DNA from: Kosakonia sp. BYX6
Lineage (GTDB): Bacteria; Pseudomonadota; Gammaproteobacteria; Enterobacterales; Enterobacteriaceae
Length of the DNA stretch: 64,000 nt
Assembly: GCF_038449125.1 (NCBI RefSeq)
Contig: NZ_CP151800.1
Location: forward strand, 2,700,406-2,764,405
Direction of reading: 5' to 3'
Numbering within the stretch: position 1 is the stretch's first letter; each line of letters opens with the position of its first letter. The translations under genes and the position numbers were made by a program. Positions 42,900 through 54,428 of the stretch are shown here, in pieces. The notes beneath the pieces were generated by a model. It ran no database searches and was not told where the DNA came from. It was given only the letters and a program-made list of their open reading frames with translations.

Positions 42900-44837
42900 C
42901 TACGTGGCTGCGGCTTCCGCGGAAGGCGGGCGTTTTTTGCCCCGGCCTTTAGCGAATGTTTTTTTCTTGTCGCCACCCGGTGCCACCAGCCCGCGGAACT
43001 GCCGCACCGGCGTGTTGCGCGCCTGGTGGATCAACTCATGCAGCGTGCCGACCAGCGGCTGCATAAAGTCCTGATAACGACACTCCTTTTCGCTGATTTG
43101 TGTCAGCACCGATTCCCAGTGCGCGGTCATATCCGGTCGCGCCGCCATTTCCGGCAGCGAGTGGATCAATGCACGTCCGGGATCCGTCGAGTGGATATAG
43201 CGCCCCTTCTTGACCAGAAAACCGCGTTTAAACAGCAGTTCGATAATCCCGGCGCGGGTCGCTTCCGTTCCCAGGCCGTCGGTGGCGCGCAGGATCTTTT
43301 TCAGATCTTTATCCTGCACAAACCGCGCGATACCGGTCATCGCGGACAGCAGCGTGGCATCGGTGAAATAGCGCGGCGGCTGGGTTTGCCGCGCAACTAC
43401 TTCGCCTTTCTCGCACAGTAACTCGTCATCTTTCGCCACCACCGGCAGCGGCGTGCCATCGTTATCTTCATCGCGTTCTTTCGAACCTAACAACGTGCGC
43501 CAGCCCGCTTCCGCCAGAAAACGCGCTTTGGCGATAAACTTGCCGTTGGCGATATCCAGATCGATCTGGCATTTACGGAAAACCGCATCCGGGCAGAATT
43601 GCATCAGATATTGGCGAGCAATGAGGTTATACACTTTGGCTTCGTTGTCGGTGAGATTCACTTTCGAAGCGCGCGCGGTCGGGATAATGGCGTGATGCGC
43701 ATCGACTTTTTTATCATCCCAGCAGCGGTTGCGCGTATCCGGATTGACCACCGGCTGCGGCAGTAAATCCGCCGCGTGTGCGCTAATGGCGTTCAACACC
43801 GCATGTCGCCCGGCGAAGTGCTCTTCCGGCAGATAGCGACAATCCGAACGCGGATAGGTAATCAGTTTGTGGGTTTCATAGAGCTTCTGGCAGATATCCA
43901 GCACGTTCTGCGCGCTAAGGCCAAACCGCTTTGCCGCCTCGATTTGCAATGAAGAGAGCGAAAACGGCAGCGGCGCCAGTTCTGATTCCCGTTTATCGTT
44001 ATACGCCGTGACGATGGCGGGCTGACCGCTGATGCGGTTAACCACATGCTCCGCCAGCGGGCGATGCAACAAACGCCCTTCTTCATCCTGATACGGTTCG
44101 CACGCATCGCTCGGCTGCCACAGCGCGGTGAAACGCTCTCCGGCCGGGGTCACGATATGCGCTTTAACTTCGAAGAAATCCTTCGACACGAAGTTCTCAA
44201 TTTCTTCGTCGCGACGCACCACCAGCCCCAACACCGGCGTCTGAACGCGGCCAACGGAGAGCACGCCTTGATACCCGGCGTTGCGCCCAAGCAAGGTGTA
44301 CGCGCGGGTCATATTGATGCCGTATAGCCAGTCAGCGCGGGCGCGCGCCAGCGCCGACACGCAGAGTGGAATAAACTCGCTGTTGGCGCGCAGACGTTCA
44401 ATCGCCCGTTCGACCGCCTGCGGGTTGAGATCGTTAATCAGGCAGCGTTGCACCTGCTGGCGCTTTTCCGCAGGCAGTTGTAGATAGTCGATCACTTCAT
44501 CTACCAATAGCTGCCCTTCGCGATCCGGGTCACCGGCGTGCACCACCTGCTCCGCGTCGGCGAGCAGGCGTTTAATGACGTTGATCTGCTTGAGCACCGA
44601 CGGGCGCGGCTGCAATTGCCATTTTTCCGGCACAATCGGCAAATCCGCCAAATTCCAGCGCGCATAGCGGCTGTCATAGGCATCCGGCTGCGCCTGTTCC
44701 AGCAAGTGGCCAATGCACCAGGTCACCACCTGGCCATTCCCGCACTCAATATAGCCATCGCCTCTGCGATGCGGTTTCGGCAACACATCGGCAATGGCGC
44801 GCGCCAGACTGGGCTTTTCGGCAATAAATAACCGCAT
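42900..44837 (-). CDS. topB: DNA topoisomerase III
   Basis: A 645-residue type IA topoisomerase that decatenates DNA with RecQ. The Toprim domain starts [19 protein letters not shown], with [15 protein letters not shown] holding the metal acidic triad. The nucleophilic tyrosine is in [13 protein letters not shown] (near 328), and a type III decatenation loop is in the expected region. The C terminus is slightly shorter than in E. coli (653). It starts four bases after the selD stop, forming a selD-topB unit. Confidence 0.96.
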   Translation of the reverse strand: MRLFIAEKPSLARAIADVLPKPHRRGDGYIECGNGQVVTWCIGHLLEQAQPDAYDSRYARWNLADLPIVPEKWQLQPRPSVLKQINVIKRLLADAEQVVHAGDPDREGQLLVDEVIDYLQLPAEKRQQVQRCLINDLNPQAVERAIERLRANSEFIPLCVSALARARADWLYGINMTRAYTLLGRNAGYQGVLSVGRVQTPVLGLVVRRDEEIENFVSKDFFEVKAHIVTPAGERFTALWQPSDACEPYQDEEGRLLHRPLAEHVVNRISGQPAIVTAYNDKRESELAPLPFSLSSLQIEAAKRFGLSAQNVLDICQKLYETHKLITYPRSDCRYLPEEHFAGRHAVLNAISAHAADLLPQPVVNPDTRNRCWDDKKVDAHHAIIPTARASKVNLTDNEAKVYNLIARQYLMQFCPDAVFRKCQIDLDIANGKFIAKARFLAEAGWRTLLGSKERDEDNDGTPLPVVAKDDELLCEKGEVVARQTQPPRYFTDATLLSAMTGIARFVQDKDLKKILRATDGLGTEATRAGIIELLFKRGFLVKKGRYIHSTDPGRALIHSLPEMAARPDMTAHWESVLTQISEKECRYQDFMQPLVGTLHELIHQARNTPVRQFRGLVAPGGDKKKTFAKGRGKKRPPSAEAAAT

Positions 44838-44841
44838 CGAA

Positions 44842-45885
44842 TTAACGGATCTCGATCATCGGGCGACCGCCGCGCGCGGTGACCAATTCACCAATCGCGC
44901 TCAGTTCGATATCGAATTGCGCCGCCGTCGCTTTCACTTCGGTTTCCGCCTCTGGCGTCACCGCCAGCAGCAAGCCGCCAGAGGTTTGCGGATCGCACAG
45001 CAGATCGCGCACGGCCGCCGGCATGTCGCCCATCAGGTGACCGTAGCTGGCAAAGTTACGCTGCGTACCGCCCGGCACCGCGCCCTGCGCAATGTACTCT
45101 TCGACGCCCGGTAATTTCGGCACATCCTGATAGCTGATTTGCGCCTGCACGCCTGCGCCCTGGCACATCTCGCTAAGATGGCCAAGCAGGCCAAAACCGG
45201 TGACATCGGTCATCGCTTTTACGCCATCAATACCCGCAAAAGCCGCGCCAGCAAGGTTCATCCGGCACATCACTTCGGTCGCCAGCCCAATGTGTTCCGG
45301 CTTGAGCAGCGATTTTTTCTCTGCGGTGGTTAACACGCCAATACCGAGCGGCTTGGTGAGGAATAGCTTGCAGCCCGCCTGTGCGGTGCTGTTTTTCTTC
45401 ACGCGATCGGTCGGCACCACGCCGGTGACCGCGAGGCCAAAAATCGGCTCCGGCGCGTCAATCGAGTGGCCGCCAGCCAGCGCAATACCCGCCTGCTGGC
45501 AGGCAAAACGCCCACCGTCGATCACGTCGCGGGCAATTTCCGGCGCTAATTTGTCGAGCGGCCAGCCGAGGATCGCGATCGCCATAATCGGTTTACCGCC
45601 CATGGCGAAAACATCGCTGATGGCGTTGGTTGCTGCGATACGACCAAAATCGAAGGGATTATCGACAATCGGCATGAAAAAATCGGTGGTACTGATAATA
45701 CAGGTGCCGTTACCGAGATCGTAAACGGCGGCGTCATCACGCGTTTCGTTGCCGACAAGCAGGTTCGGGTCGAGAAACTTCGCCTGCTCGCTGTGTAGAA
45801 TGGTATCCAACACTTTGGGGGAAATTTTACAACCGCAACCAGCTCCGTGGCTGTATTGCGTTAAACGAATAGCTTGCTCGCTCAT
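44842..45885 (-). CDS. selD: Selenide, water dikinase (selenophosphate synthetase)
   Basis: A 347-residue SelD that makes selenophosphate from selenide and ATP for selenocysteine and selenouridine. The active-site Cys17 and Lys20 are in HGAGCGCKI; Cys, not selenocysteine, is encoded. The ATP site includes [15 protein letters not shown] and [13 protein letters not shown]. Of two close ATGs, the one at 45885 has AGGAG at the right distance; the other, at 45891, abuts it. Confidence 0.95.
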   Translation of the reverse strand: MSEQAIRLTQYSHGAGCGCKISPKVLDTILHSEQAKFLDPNLLVGNETRDDAAVYDLGNGTCIISTTDFFMPIVDNPFDFGRIAATNAISDVFAMGGKPIMAIAILGWPLDKLAPEIARDVIDGGRFACQQAGIALAGGHSIDAPEPIFGLAVTGVVPTDRVKKNSTAQAGCKLFLTKPLGIGVLTTAEKKSLLKPEHIGLATEVMCRMNLAGAAFAGIDGVKAMTDVTGFGLLGHLSEMCQGAGVQAQISYQDVPKLPGVEEYIAQGAVPGGTQRNFASYGHLMGDMPAAVRDLLCDPQTSGGLLLAVTPEAETEVKATAAQFDIELSAIGELVTARGGRPMIEIR

Positions 45886-46074
45886 GGACATCTCCTGTCA
45901 TTGCAATCCCGCTATGGTAGCGCCCAAACCGCGAGGTGGTAAGTCTGACAATCTGATTTCGCGTGCTGTTGCTCATTAAGCGAACGAAACACCCATCACT
46001 GGCGGTTATATTTCTGTGCGTTGGTCCGACAAACACTCCTTTCGGATAATTTGCGACTCACCGCAATGTAATCA

Positions 46075-46103
46075 TGACGTATTTATGACAGGAATATGAC
46101 AGC
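46075..46103. promoter_or_regulatory. Pho-box-like triple repeat upstream of the acid phosphatase
   Basis: TGAC occurs at 46075, 46086 and 46097, an exact 11-bp period. Read on the minus strand, two repeats are CTGTCATATTC and CTGTCATAAAT, the PhoB half-site pattern. They lie 45-73 bp before the phosphatase start but point away from it, toward selD. PhoB control of the phosphatase is plausible but unproven. Confidence 0.5.
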
Positions 46104-46147
46104 AGCCAATCATGGCTACGGACGCCATAACACTTTAAGGAAACTCC

Positions 46148-46894
46148 ATGAAAAAACGCCTCATCGCATTTTGTGTTGCCAGCTTGCTCTCCACGGGCGC
46201 TTTTGCCCTTGTCCCGGCCGGGAATGACGCCACCACCAAACCGGATCTCTACTACCTGAAAAACGCTCAGGCCATTGATAGCCTGGCGCTGCTGCCGCCT
46301 CCACCGGAAGTGGGCAGCATCGCGTTTTTGAATGATCAGGCGATGTATGAGCAGGGCCGCATGTTGCGTAATACCGAACGTGGCAAGCAGGCCGCCGAAG
46401 ACGCCAACCTGAGCAGCGGCGGTGTGGCGAATGCGTTCTCCAGCGCGTTTGGTACGCCGATCACCGAGAAAGACGCGCCGCAATTGCACAAACTGCTAAC
46501 CAATATGATTGAGGATGCGGGCGATCTGGCGACGCGCGGCGCAAAACAGAAATACATGCGCATTCGTCCGTTCGCCTTTTATGGCGTACCAACCTGCAAT
46601 ACCAAAGAGCAGGATGAACTGGCGAAAAACGGTTCCTATCCGTCAGGCCACACGTCCATCGGCTGGGCCACCGCGCTGGTGCTGGCAGAAATCAATCCGC
46701 AGCGTCAGGATCAGATCCTCAAACGTGGTTTCGATCTCGGCCAAAGCCGGGTGATTTGCGGCTACCACTGGCAGAGCGACGTGGACGCCGCGCGCATTGT
46801 GGGCTCTGCTGTGGTTGCCACGCTGCATACCAATCCTGCGTTCCAGCAGCAATTGCAGAAAGCGAAAGACGAGTTCGCCGCACGGCATAAATAA
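46148..46894 (+). CDS. Class A non-specific acid phosphatase (PhoN/PhoC type)
   Basis: A 248-residue secreted acid phosphatase of the PAP2 superfamily. The signal peptide is [20 protein letters not shown]. The signature K-x6-RP is Lys133 to Arg140-Pro141, PSGH is at 165-168, and SR-x5-H-x3-D is Ser200-Arg201, His207 and Asp211, so all catalytic residues are present. Such enzymes release phosphate from many organic esters in the periplasm. The gene is not in the E. coli map between selD and ydjA and looks inserted. A Pho-box-like element lies upstream. Confidence 0.93.
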   Translation: MKKRLIAFCVASLLSTGAFALVPAGNDATTKPDLYYLKNAQAIDSLALLPPPPEVGSIAFLNDQAMYEQGRMLRNTERGKQAAEDANLSSGGVANAFSSAFGTPITEKDAPQLHKLLTNMIEDAGDLATRGAKQKYMRIRPFAFYGVPTCNTKEQDELAKNGSYPSGHTSIGWATALVLAEINPQRQDQILKRGFDLGQSRVICGYHWQSDVDAARIVGSAVVATLHTNPAFQQQLQKAKDEFAARHK

Positions 46895-46909
46895 TCTGAG
46901 GGATAAGAC

Positions 46910-46946
46910 AACGTCGCCATCCGGTGAATGACCCGATGGCGGCGTT
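46910..46946. terminator. Hairpin between the phosphatase and ydjA
   Basis: A 12-bp stem with one G-T pair (46910-46921 with 46935-46946) closes a 13-nt loop. It lies between convergent stops and resembles a REP fragment. It probably ends both transcripts. Confidence 0.5.
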
Positions 46947-46957
46947 GAATGTCGATA

Positions 46958-47509
46958 TCAGAAACGTGTCACGAACGGCGCGATATCCGGCACGGTGACG
47001 GTGGTGGACGCTTTCAACTGCGGCGTGCCGAGGTAAAGGAAACCGACGATTTGGTCCTGCTCGCGGCAGTTGAAGGCCTGGCGGACAGCCGGGGAATTGG
47101 TCAGCGGGCCAGTGCGCCAGATGCCGTTAAATCCTTGCGCCAGCGCGGCCATCTGCATCGCCATCACCGCGCAACCTGCGGAGAGCAACTGTTCCCATTG
47201 TGGAACTTTGTGGTGTTCTTCGCATTTCGCCACCACGGTGATGATCAGCGGCGCGCGAAACGGCGAGGTCCGCGCTTTCTCAATCCCTTTCTCATCCTGA
47301 CCGGCAGCGATAGCAGCTTGCTCCAGCGCCTGGCTAAAACGTTCGCGCCCTTCCCCCTCGATCACGAAAAAATGCCACGGCTGCAAGGTACCATGGTCCG
47401 GCGCACGCATGCCGGCATGCAAAATGTTATCCAGTTGTTCTCCTGCCGGAGCCGGATCGGCCAGGCGGGAAGCACTTCGGCGGTTGACGAGCAGTTCAAG
47501 TGCGTCCAT
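46958..47509 (-). CDS. ydjA: FMN-dependent nitroreductase YdjA
   Basis: A 183-residue minimal nitroreductase, the E. coli YdjA length. The FMN-binding N terminus is [13 protein letters not shown], the middle [20 protein letters not shown] contacts flavin and NAD(P)H, and the C-terminal GFLYLGTPQ is conserved. The family reduces nitroaromatics and quinones; the physiological substrate is unknown. It is divergent from sppA. Confidence 0.93.
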   Translation of the reverse strand: MDALELLVNRRSASRLADPAPAGEQLDNILHAGMRAPDHGTLQPWHFFVIEGEGRERFSQALEQAAIAAGQDEKGIEKARTSPFRAPLIITVVAKCEEHHKVPQWEQLLSAGCAVMAMQMAALAQGFNGIWRTGPLTNSPAVRQAFNCREQDQIVGFLYLGTPQLKASTTVTVPDIAPFVTRF

Positions 47510-47671
47510 TAGTTAACCTCCTGTATTGGAATTTGTTCATAAAATTAACACGGGCGTAGAAATTGTTACAGCGCCGGAGCCGATTCCTGCTGACAAGTGA
47601 CGGCGGGGTAATTAGGATAACCACACTTTGCCGCTCGGGCAGCGGTGGGCGTTAACTACCAGGGAGAATAC

Positions 47672-49525
47672 ATGCGAACCCTTTGGCGTATTATTGCCGG
47701 TTTTTTTAAGTGGAGCTGGCGATTGCTGAACTTCATCCGCAATCTGGTGCTAAATCTGTTCTTTATCCTGCTGGTGCTGGTTGTGGCCGGTGTATGGATG
47801 CAATTGAGCGACGGAAAAGCCGAACACAACAGTCGCGGCGCGCTGCTGCTGGATATTTCCGGTGTGGTTGTCGATAAAACCTCCACCAGCGGCCGTTTGG
47901 GCGTGCTGGGTCGCCAACTGTTTGGCGCCAGTTCTGACCGCTTACAGGAAAACTCACTGTTCGACATCGTCGAAACCATTCGCCAGGCGCAGGCCGATCG
48001 CAATATCACTGGGATTGTGATGGATCTGAAAAACTTCGCCGGGGCCGATCAACCGTCAATGCAGTACATCGGCAAAGCGTTGCGCGAGTTCCGCGACAGC
48101 GGCAAACCGGTATATGCCGTGGGCGATAACTACAGCCAGGGCCAGTATTACCTTGCCAGCTTCGCCAATAAAATTTGGCTGTCGCCGCAGGGCGTGGTCG
48201 ATCTACACGGCTTTGCGACCAATGGTTTGTATTACAAAGCGCTGCTCGACAAGCTGAAAGTCACCACCCATGTGTTCCGCGTCGGGACGTACAAATCCGC
48301 CGTTGAACCGTTTATCCGCGATGATATGTCCCCGGCCGCGCGCGATGCGGACAGCCGCTGGATTGGCGAGCTGTGGCAAAACTACCTTAATACCGTCGCC
48401 GCTAACCGCCAGATCACCGCCCAGCAAGTCTTCCCTGGCGCACAAGCGATGCTCGATGGCCTGCGCAAAGTGGACGGCGACACCGCCAAATATGCGCTGG
48501 ATAACAAGCTGGTCGATGAGCTTGGCTCCGCCGCAGATGCTGAAAAAGCGATGGTGAAACAGTTTGGCTGGAGCAACGAAGACAAAAACTTCCGCGCCAT
48601 CAGTTTCTATGATTATCAGACCAAGAAACCGAGCGATGTCGGCGGCACTGTCGCGGTGATCTTCGCCAACGGCGCGATTATGGACGGCGAAGAAACGCCG
48701 GGGAATGTGGGCGGCGATACCACCGCCGCGCAGATCCGCGATGCGCGTCTTGACGATAAAGTGAAAGCCATTGTGCTGCGCGTCAACAGCCCTGGCGGCA
48801 GTGTCAGCGCGTCGGAAATCATCCGCTCCGAACTGGCGGCGGCCAGAGCGGCAGGCAAACCGGTTGTGGTATCAATGGGTGGCATGGCGGCATCCGGCGG
48901 TTACTGGATCTCCACACCGGCTAACTACATCGTCGCCAATGCCGGCACATTGACCGGTTCAATTGGTATTTTCGGCGTGATCAATACGCTGGAAAACAGC
49001 CTTGATAGCATCGGCGTGCATACCGATGGCGTTGCAACGTCGCCGCTGGCGGATGTCAGCATGACCAAAGCGCTGCCAACGGAAGTGCAGCAAATGATGC
49101 AACTGAGCATTGAAAACGGCTACAAACGCTTTATCACGTTGGTCGCGCAGTCTCGCAATAGCACGCCGGAGCAAGTAGATAAGATTGCCCAGGGCCATGT
49201 CTGGACCGGGCAGGATGCGAAAACTAACGGTCTGGTCGATGCGCTGGGTGATTTCGACGATGCCGTAACAAAAGCGGCGGAACTTGCGAAGCTGAAACAG
49301 TGGCATATCGATTATTACGAAGAAGAACCGAGCTTATTTGACCGTGTAATGGACAGCATGACTGGTTCGGTGCAAGCGATGTTGCCGCAGGCGTTGCAGG
49401 CTTATCTGCCTGCTCCGCTGGCGAGCGCGGCGCAGGAAGTAAAAGCCGAAACCGACAAACTGGCGGTGTTTAACGATCCACAAAATCGTTACGCACTATG
49501 CCTGAATTGCGCCAATATCCGCTAA
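47672..49525 (+). CDS. sppA: Signal peptide peptidase SppA (protease IV)
   Basis: A 617-residue inner-membrane S49 serine protease that degrades cleaved signal peptides. An N-terminal anchor covers about 25-45, followed by tandem S49 domains. The catalytic lysine is Lys208 in [12 protein letters not shown] of the first domain, and the nucleophilic serine is in GMAASGGYW of the second, the usual Lys-Ser dyad across the fused repeat. ATG 47672 follows AGGGAGAATAC; the frame extends nine codons upstream. Confidence 0.95.
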   Translation: MRTLWRIIAGFFKWSWRLLNFIRNLVLNLFFILLVLVVAGVWMQLSDGKAEHNSRGALLLDISGVVVDKTSTSGRLGVLGRQLFGASSDRLQENSLFDIVETIRQAQADRNITGIVMDLKNFAGADQPSMQYIGKALREFRDSGKPVYAVGDNYSQGQYYLASFANKIWLSPQGVVDLHGFATNGLYYKALLDKLKVTTHVFRVGTYKSAVEPFIRDDMSPAARDADSRWIGELWQNYLNTVAANRQITAQQVFPGAQAMLDGLRKVDGDTAKYALDNKLVDELGSAADAEKAMVKQFGWSNEDKNFRAISFYDYQTKKPSDVGGTVAVIFANGAIMDGEETPGNVGGDTTAAQIRDARLDDKVKAIVLRVNSPGGSVSASEIIRSELAAARAAGKPVVVSMGGMAASGGYWISTPANYIVANAGTLTGSIGIFGVINTLENSLDSIGVHTDGVATSPLADVSMTKALPTEVQQMMQLSIENGYKRFITLVAQSRNSTPEQVDKIAQGHVWTGQDAKTNGLVDALGDFDDAVTKAAELAKLKQWHIDYYEEEPSLFDRVMDSMTGSVQAMLPQALQAYLPAPLASAAQEVKAETDKLAVFNDPQNRYALCLNCANIR

Positions 49526-49539
49526 CATCATCATTACGT

Positions 49540-49566
49540 ATCCCCTCCACCGGAGGGGATTTTTTT
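49540..49566 (+). terminator. Terminator between sppA and ansA
   Basis: TCCCCTCC at 49541-49548 pairs with GGAGGGGA at 49552-49559 across ACC, followed by seven T. ansA begins 22 bases later, so it needs readthrough or a promoter overlapping the sppA end. Confidence 0.85.
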
Positions 49567-49588
49567 GATTAAGCCAGAACACAACACC

Positions 49589-50605
49589 ATGCAAAAGAAA
49601 TCCATTTACGTTGCCTACACCGGCGGTACCATCGGTATGCAGCGCTCAGAACACGGCTATGTGCCGGTTTCCGGTCATCTGCAACGCCAGTTGGCGCTGA
49701 TGCCAGAGTTCCATCGTCCGGAGATGCCTGACTTCACCATTCACGAATACGCGCCGTTGATGGACTCGTCGGATATGACGCCAGAAGACTGGCAGCACAT
49801 CGCCGATGATGTGAAAGCGCATTACGATGAGTACGACGGGTTTGTGATTCTGCACGGCACTGACACCATGGCGTACACCGCGTCCGCGCTCTCGTTTATG
49901 CTGGAAAACCTTGGCAAACCGGTGATTGTGACCGGCTCGCAAATCCCCCTCGCCGAACTGCGTTCTGATGGGCAGATTAACCTGCTCAATGCGCTGTATG
50001 TGGCGGCGAATTTCCCGATTAACGAAGTCACGCTGTTCTTCAACAATCGCCTGTATCGCGGCAACCGCACCACTAAAGCGCACGCCGATGGTTTCGATGC
50101 GTTTGCTTCGCCGAATCTTGCGCCGCTGCTGGAAGCCGGTATTCATATTCGCCGCCTCGCTACGCCGCCTGCACCGCATACGGTGGGCGAACTGATCGTG
50201 CACCCAATCACACCGCAGCCGATTGGCGTGGTGACTATCTATCCGGGGATTTCCGCCGATGTGGTACGCAACTTCTTGCGCCAGCCGGTAAAAGCGTTGA
50301 TTTTGCGCTCGTATGGTGTGGGGAATGCGCCGCAAAACGGCGAGTTTCTCAAAGAGTTACAGGAAGCCAGTTCGCGCGGCATCGTCGTTGTCAACCTGAC
50401 GCAGTGTATGTCCGGCAAAGTGAATATGGGCGGTTATGCCACCGGTAACGCCCTCGCCCACGCCGGTGTGATTGGCGGCGCGGATATGACGGTCGAAGCG
50501 ACGCTGACTAAACTTCATTACCTGTTAAGCCAGAATCTTGATGCGAACGCCATTCGCAGTGCGATGACGCAAAACCTGCGCGGCGAACTGACGCCGGATG
50601 AATGA
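49589..50605 (+). CDS. ansA: Cytoplasmic L-asparaginase I
   Basis: A 338-residue type I asparaginase that hydrolyses asparagine to aspartate and ammonia in the cytoplasm. It has the threonine motifs YTGGTIGMQ (first nucleophile, Thr14) and LHGTDTMAYTASAL (second triad), and no signal peptide. ATG 49589 matches E. coli AnsA; the frame is open to a TTG at 49565. The ribosome site is weak. pncA follows 10 bp later. Confidence 0.94.
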   Translation: MQKKSIYVAYTGGTIGMQRSEHGYVPVSGHLQRQLALMPEFHRPEMPDFTIHEYAPLMDSSDMTPEDWQHIADDVKAHYDEYDGFVILHGTDTMAYTASALSFMLENLGKPVIVTGSQIPLAELRSDGQINLLNALYVAANFPINEVTLFFNNRLYRGNRTTKAHADGFDAFASPNLAPLLEAGIHIRRLATPPAPHTVGELIVHPITPQPIGVVTIYPGISADVVRNFLRQPVKALILRSYGVGNAPQNGEFLKELQEASSRGIVVVNLTQCMSGKVNMGGYATGNALAHAGVIGGADMTVEATLTKLHYLLSQNLDANAIRSAMTQNLRGELTPDE

Positions 50606-50615
50606 GGAAACGCAC

Positions 50616-51257
50616 ATGAAACAACGTGCCCTGCTGCTGGTTGATATTCAAAATGATTTTTGCGCGGGCGGCGCGCTGGCTGTCGCTGAGGGCGACAGCA
50701 CTGTTGATGTCGCCAATACCCTGATTGCGTGGTGTAAAACGCGCGGAGAAGCCGTGCTGGCAAGCCAGGACTGGCACCCGGCGAATCACGGCAGCTTCGC
50801 CAGCCAGCATGGTGTCGCACCGTTTGTCATCGGCGAGCTGGACGGCTTGGCGCAGACCTTTTGGCCGAATCACTGCATACAAAATAGTGAAGGCGCGCAG
50901 TTGCATCCGCTACTGAATCAACAAGCTATCGACGCGGTTTTTCACAAAGGCGAAAACCCGCGGATAGACAGCTACAGCGCGTTTTTTGATAACGACCATC
51001 GGCAGGAAACCGCGCTGAACGGTTGGTTGCAGCAGCATGGCGTTCGGGAGTTAATGGTGATGGGTTTAGCCACCGATTATTGTGTGAAATTCACCGTACT
51101 TGACGCGTTGCAGTTGGGCTACGAGGTCAATGTGGTTACTGATGGTTGCCGCGGTGTCAACCTGCACGCGCAGGACAGCGCGCAAGCGTTTATGGAGATG
51201 GCCGCCGCAGGCGCTACGCTGTATACGCTGGCGGACTGGCTGGAAACGCAGGTGTAG
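50616..51257 (+). CDS. pncA: Nicotinamidase
   Basis: A 213-residue isochorismatase-fold amidase converting nicotinamide to nicotinate for NAD salvage. Catalytic Asp10 is in VDIQNDF, the lysine is in FHKGENPRIDSYSAF, and the nucleophilic cysteine is in GLATDYCVKFT. Metal-binding DWHP is present. ATG 50616 has GAGGAAA before it; the frame starts six codons upstream, overlapping ansA. It likely forms an ansA-pncA operon. Confidence 0.94.
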   Translation: MKQRALLLVDIQNDFCAGGALAVAEGDSTVDVANTLIAWCKTRGEAVLASQDWHPANHGSFASQHGVAPFVIGELDGLAQTFWPNHCIQNSEGAQLHPLLNQQAIDAVFHKGENPRIDSYSAFFDNDHRQETALNGWLQQHGVRELMVMGLATDYCVKFTVLDALQLGYEVNVVTDGCRGVNLHAQDSAQAFMEMAAAGATLYTLADWLETQV

Positions 51258-51268
51258 TCGCAAGAATT

Positions 51269-51337
51269 GCCGGATGGCGCTGACGCTTATCCGGCCTACA
51301 AAACCGTAGGCCTGATAAGGCGAAGCCGCCATCAGGC
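51269..51337. repeat. REP pair (BIME) after pncA
   Basis: Two inverted REP units (GCCGGATGGCGCTGACGC to GGCCTAC, and GTAGGCCTGATAAGGCG to ATCAGGC) lie 11 bp past the pncA stop, between convergent pncA and yeaC. Confidence 0.88.
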
Positions 51338-51355
51338 TCATTTACGGCTCTATGA

Positions 51356-51631
51356 TTATGATTTAAACGTCGCAATCGGTTTTGGCGTGATGCCAAAATC
51401 TTCCTTCAACTGCTGTTTACTCTTCATCACCATCTGGCCGTTGGTGTCGATGGTCATATGCTGCGCCTGCTCGTTATTGCGCGCCTGCCACAACATCACC
51501 AATTGCAAGCTGTTCTCTTTTTGCTCTGCCGTCAGCGCCACGCCATCTGGCCATTTTCCTAATTCAACCGCAGTTGCCAGACGCTGGTAAATTTCCGGCG
51601 TCATGCTGTTAACGATTTGATCAAGATTCAT
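51356..51631 (-). CDS. yeaC: YeaC family protein (DUF1315)
   Basis: A 91-residue soluble protein of the DUF1315/YeaC family, one residue longer than in E. coli. The conserved motif is MTPEIYQRLATAVELGKWPDG followed by LTAEQKENSLQLVM. ATG 51631 starts the family sequence MNLDQIVNSM; upstream codons to 51673 are not conserved. It follows msrB by 38 bp on the same strand. Function is unknown. Confidence 0.88.
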   Translation of the reverse strand: MNLDQIVNSMTPEIYQRLATAVELGKWPDGVALTAEQKENSLQLVMLWQARNNEQAQHMTIDTNGQMVMKSKQQLKEDFGITPKPIATFKS

Positions 51632-51669
51632 CTTACTCAACTCCATGGAATAATAGCTGAATCGATTTT

Positions 51670-52083
51670 TCAACCGCGAGTCTGATCGCCGTTTTCATCA
51701 TCAGTGAAGCTCAGAGAGGCGGAATTGACGCAATAACGCTCACCGGTCGGTTGCGGGCCGTCGGGGAAAACATGTCCGAGATGCGCATCGCAGTTCCCGC
51801 AGCGGATTTCAACGCGCTGCATGCCATGAGAATAATCGTTGATATAACGGATCGCGTCTTCGCCAACCGGCTCGAAAAAGCTCGGCCATCCGCAGCCAGA
51901 ATCATACTTCGTTTGTGAATGGAACAGTGCGGCATCACACACCAGGCAGTGGTAAACGCCATCACGCTTGTTGTGCAGCAGACGCCCGGTGAAAGGCGGT
52001 TCCGTGCCGTGATTCTGTGTCACGTAAAACTGCATTTCGGTCAGATCTTTTTTCAGGTCGTCTTCAGAGGAATTATTCGCCAT
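51670..52083 (-). CDS. msrB: Peptide-methionine (R)-S-oxide reductase
   Basis: A 137-residue MsrB that reduces methionine-R-sulfoxide in proteins using thioredoxin. Four zinc cysteines are Cys46 and Cys49 (CLVC) and Cys95 and Cys98 (CGNC). The catalytic Cys118 is in [11 protein letters not shown], with GWPSF and [10 protein letters not shown] lining the pocket. It is divergent from gapA and likely co-transcribed with yeaC. Confidence 0.96.
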   Translation of the reverse strand: MANNSSEDDLKKDLTEMQFYVTQNHGTEPPFTGRLLHNKRDGVYHCLVCDAALFHSQTKYDSGCGWPSFFEPVGEDAIRYINDYSHGMQRVEIRCGNCDAHLGHVFPDGPQPTGERYCVNSASLSFTDDENGDQTRG

Positions 52084-52355
52084 TTGCTCACGTCTCGCGG
52101 TAAAAATTCGACAACTTATCAGCCTGATTCTAACAAAACATTAACACGCAGGGAGGAACTTTTGTTCTAAACTTAATAGTTGCGGTTAACCCGCTGGGGA
52201 ATTGTGATGCGTCTCACATTTTTATCCTGCCCGACCTTTAAAATTCCGGGCGGCGCCCCGATATGGGGAGCATGCTCAAAAGGAAAGTGAGACTTATCAG
52301 TCGGACAATGGATATGCGTAGGATTGATTTGTCGCAATGATTGACACGATTCCGC
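52084..52355. other. Upstream part of the msrB-gapA divergent control region
   Basis: The first part of a 343-bp gene-free region between divergent msrB and gapA. Several gapA promoters are known here in E. coli. I can support only the proximal one (52356-52383) by eye. No coding sequence is seen. Confidence 0.45.
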
Positions 52356-52383
52356 TTGACGCTGCGTAAGGTTTTTGTAATTT
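52356..52383 (+). promoter_or_regulatory. gapA sigma-70 promoter
   Basis: TTGACG at 52356-52361 and TAATTT at 52378-52383 are separated by 16 bp, close to the consensus. Start of transcription would be near 52391, about 36 bases before the gapA ATG. It matches the position of the main E. coli gapA P1 as I recall it. Confidence 0.7.
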
Positions 52384-52414
52384 TACAGCCAACCTTTTAT
52401 TCACTAACAAATAG

Positions 52415-53422
<1,008 letters not shown>

Positions 53423-53445
53423 GTTGAGATGAGAACATGATCTAT

Positions 53446-53474
53446 AAGAGCGACTTCGGTCGCTCTTTTTTTTG
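53446..53474 (+). terminator. Terminator after gapA
   Basis: AAGAGCGAC at 53446-53454 pairs with GTCGCTCTT at 53459-53467 across a UUCG tetraloop, followed by seven T. It is a textbook intrinsic terminator. Confidence 0.95.
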
Positions 53475-53498
53475 TTTTGAAGACAGAGGATTGCGTTA

Positions 53499-54383
53499 AT
53501 GATTAAGAAAATTTTTGCACTTCCGGTAGTCGAACAAATTACTCCCACACTCTCCCGCCGCAAACTGGATGAGCTGGATCTGCTGGTCGTTGACCATCCG
53601 CAGGTTAAAGCGTCATTCGCTTTCCAGGGCGCGCACCTGCTCTCCTGGAAACCGCAGGGTGAAGAAGAGGTTCTGTGGCTCAGCGGCAATACGCCGTTTA
53701 AAGACGGTGTCGCGCTGCGCGGCGGCGTGCCGGTTTGCTGGCCGTGGTTTGGCCCGGCGAAACAGCAAGGCCTGCCGGCGCATGGTTTTGCCCGTAATCT
53801 GCCATGGACGCTGAAAGCGCATAATGAAGATGTGAATGGCGTTGTGTTGACCTTTGAACTGCAAAGCAGCGAGGCATCACGCCAGTACTGGCCGCATGAT
53901 TTCACGCTGTATGCGCGTTACAAACTGGGCGCAACTTGCGAAATGGAACTGGAAGCGCACGGCGAATTTGAAACCACTTCTGCGCTGCATACCTATTTCA
54001 ACGTTGGTGATATTGCCGCGGTGAAAGTGAGCGGCCTGGGCGATCGCTTTATCGATAAAGTAAACGATGCGAAAGAAGATGTGCTGGCCGATGGCGTGCA
54101 GACCTTCCCGGATCGCACCGATCGCGTCTATCTGAACGCAGAAGCATGCAGCCTGATCCATGACGCGGATTTGCACCGCGCAATTGAAGTGATCCACAGC
54201 CATAACGCGAACGTCGTGGCCTGGAACCCCGGCCCGGCGCTTTCCGTCAGCATGGCTGACATGCCGGATGACGGGTACAAAACGTTTGTATGTGTCGAAT
54301 CGGTCAACGCGACCGTGCCGCAAAAAGCCAGCGCAGAGAAACCGTCCCGCCTGGCTCAGACCATCCGCGTCGTGAAACGCTGA
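53499..54383 (+). CDS. yeaD: D-hexose-6-phosphate mutarotase YeaD
   Basis: A 294-residue aldose-1-epimerase-like (galactose mutarotase fold) protein. It interconverts anomers of glucose-6-phosphate and related hexose phosphates. Recognisable parts are FQGAHLLSWKP, GGVPVCWPWFGP, HGFARNLPW and the C-terminal FVCVESVNA with the catalytic glutamate. It follows gapA, as in E. coli, and the gapA terminator allows limited readthrough. Confidence 0.94.
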   Translation: MIKKIFALPVVEQITPTLSRRKLDELDLLVVDHPQVKASFAFQGAHLLSWKPQGEEEVLWLSGNTPFKDGVALRGGVPVCWPWFGPAKQQGLPAHGFARNLPWTLKAHNEDVNGVVLTFELQSSEASRQYWPHDFTLYARYKLGATCEMELEAHGEFETTSALHTYFNVGDIAAVKVSGLGDRFIDKVNDAKEDVLADGVQTFPDRTDRVYLNAEACSLIHDADLHRAIEVIHSHNANVVAWNPGPALSVSMADMPDDGYKTFVCVESVNATVPQKASAEKPSRLAQTIRVVKR

Positions 54384-54395
54384 TTGTCCCGCCTG

Positions 54396-54416
54396 CCCTC
54401 TCCCGCCGGGAGAGGG
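54396..54416. terminator. Hairpin between yeaD and yeaE
   Basis: CCCTCTCCC at 54396-54404 pairs with GGGAGAGGG at 54408-54416 across GCC. It sits between convergent genes with a short T tract on the plus strand, so probably ends both. Confidence 0.6.
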
Positions 54417-54428
54417 TTTCACCGCGCA

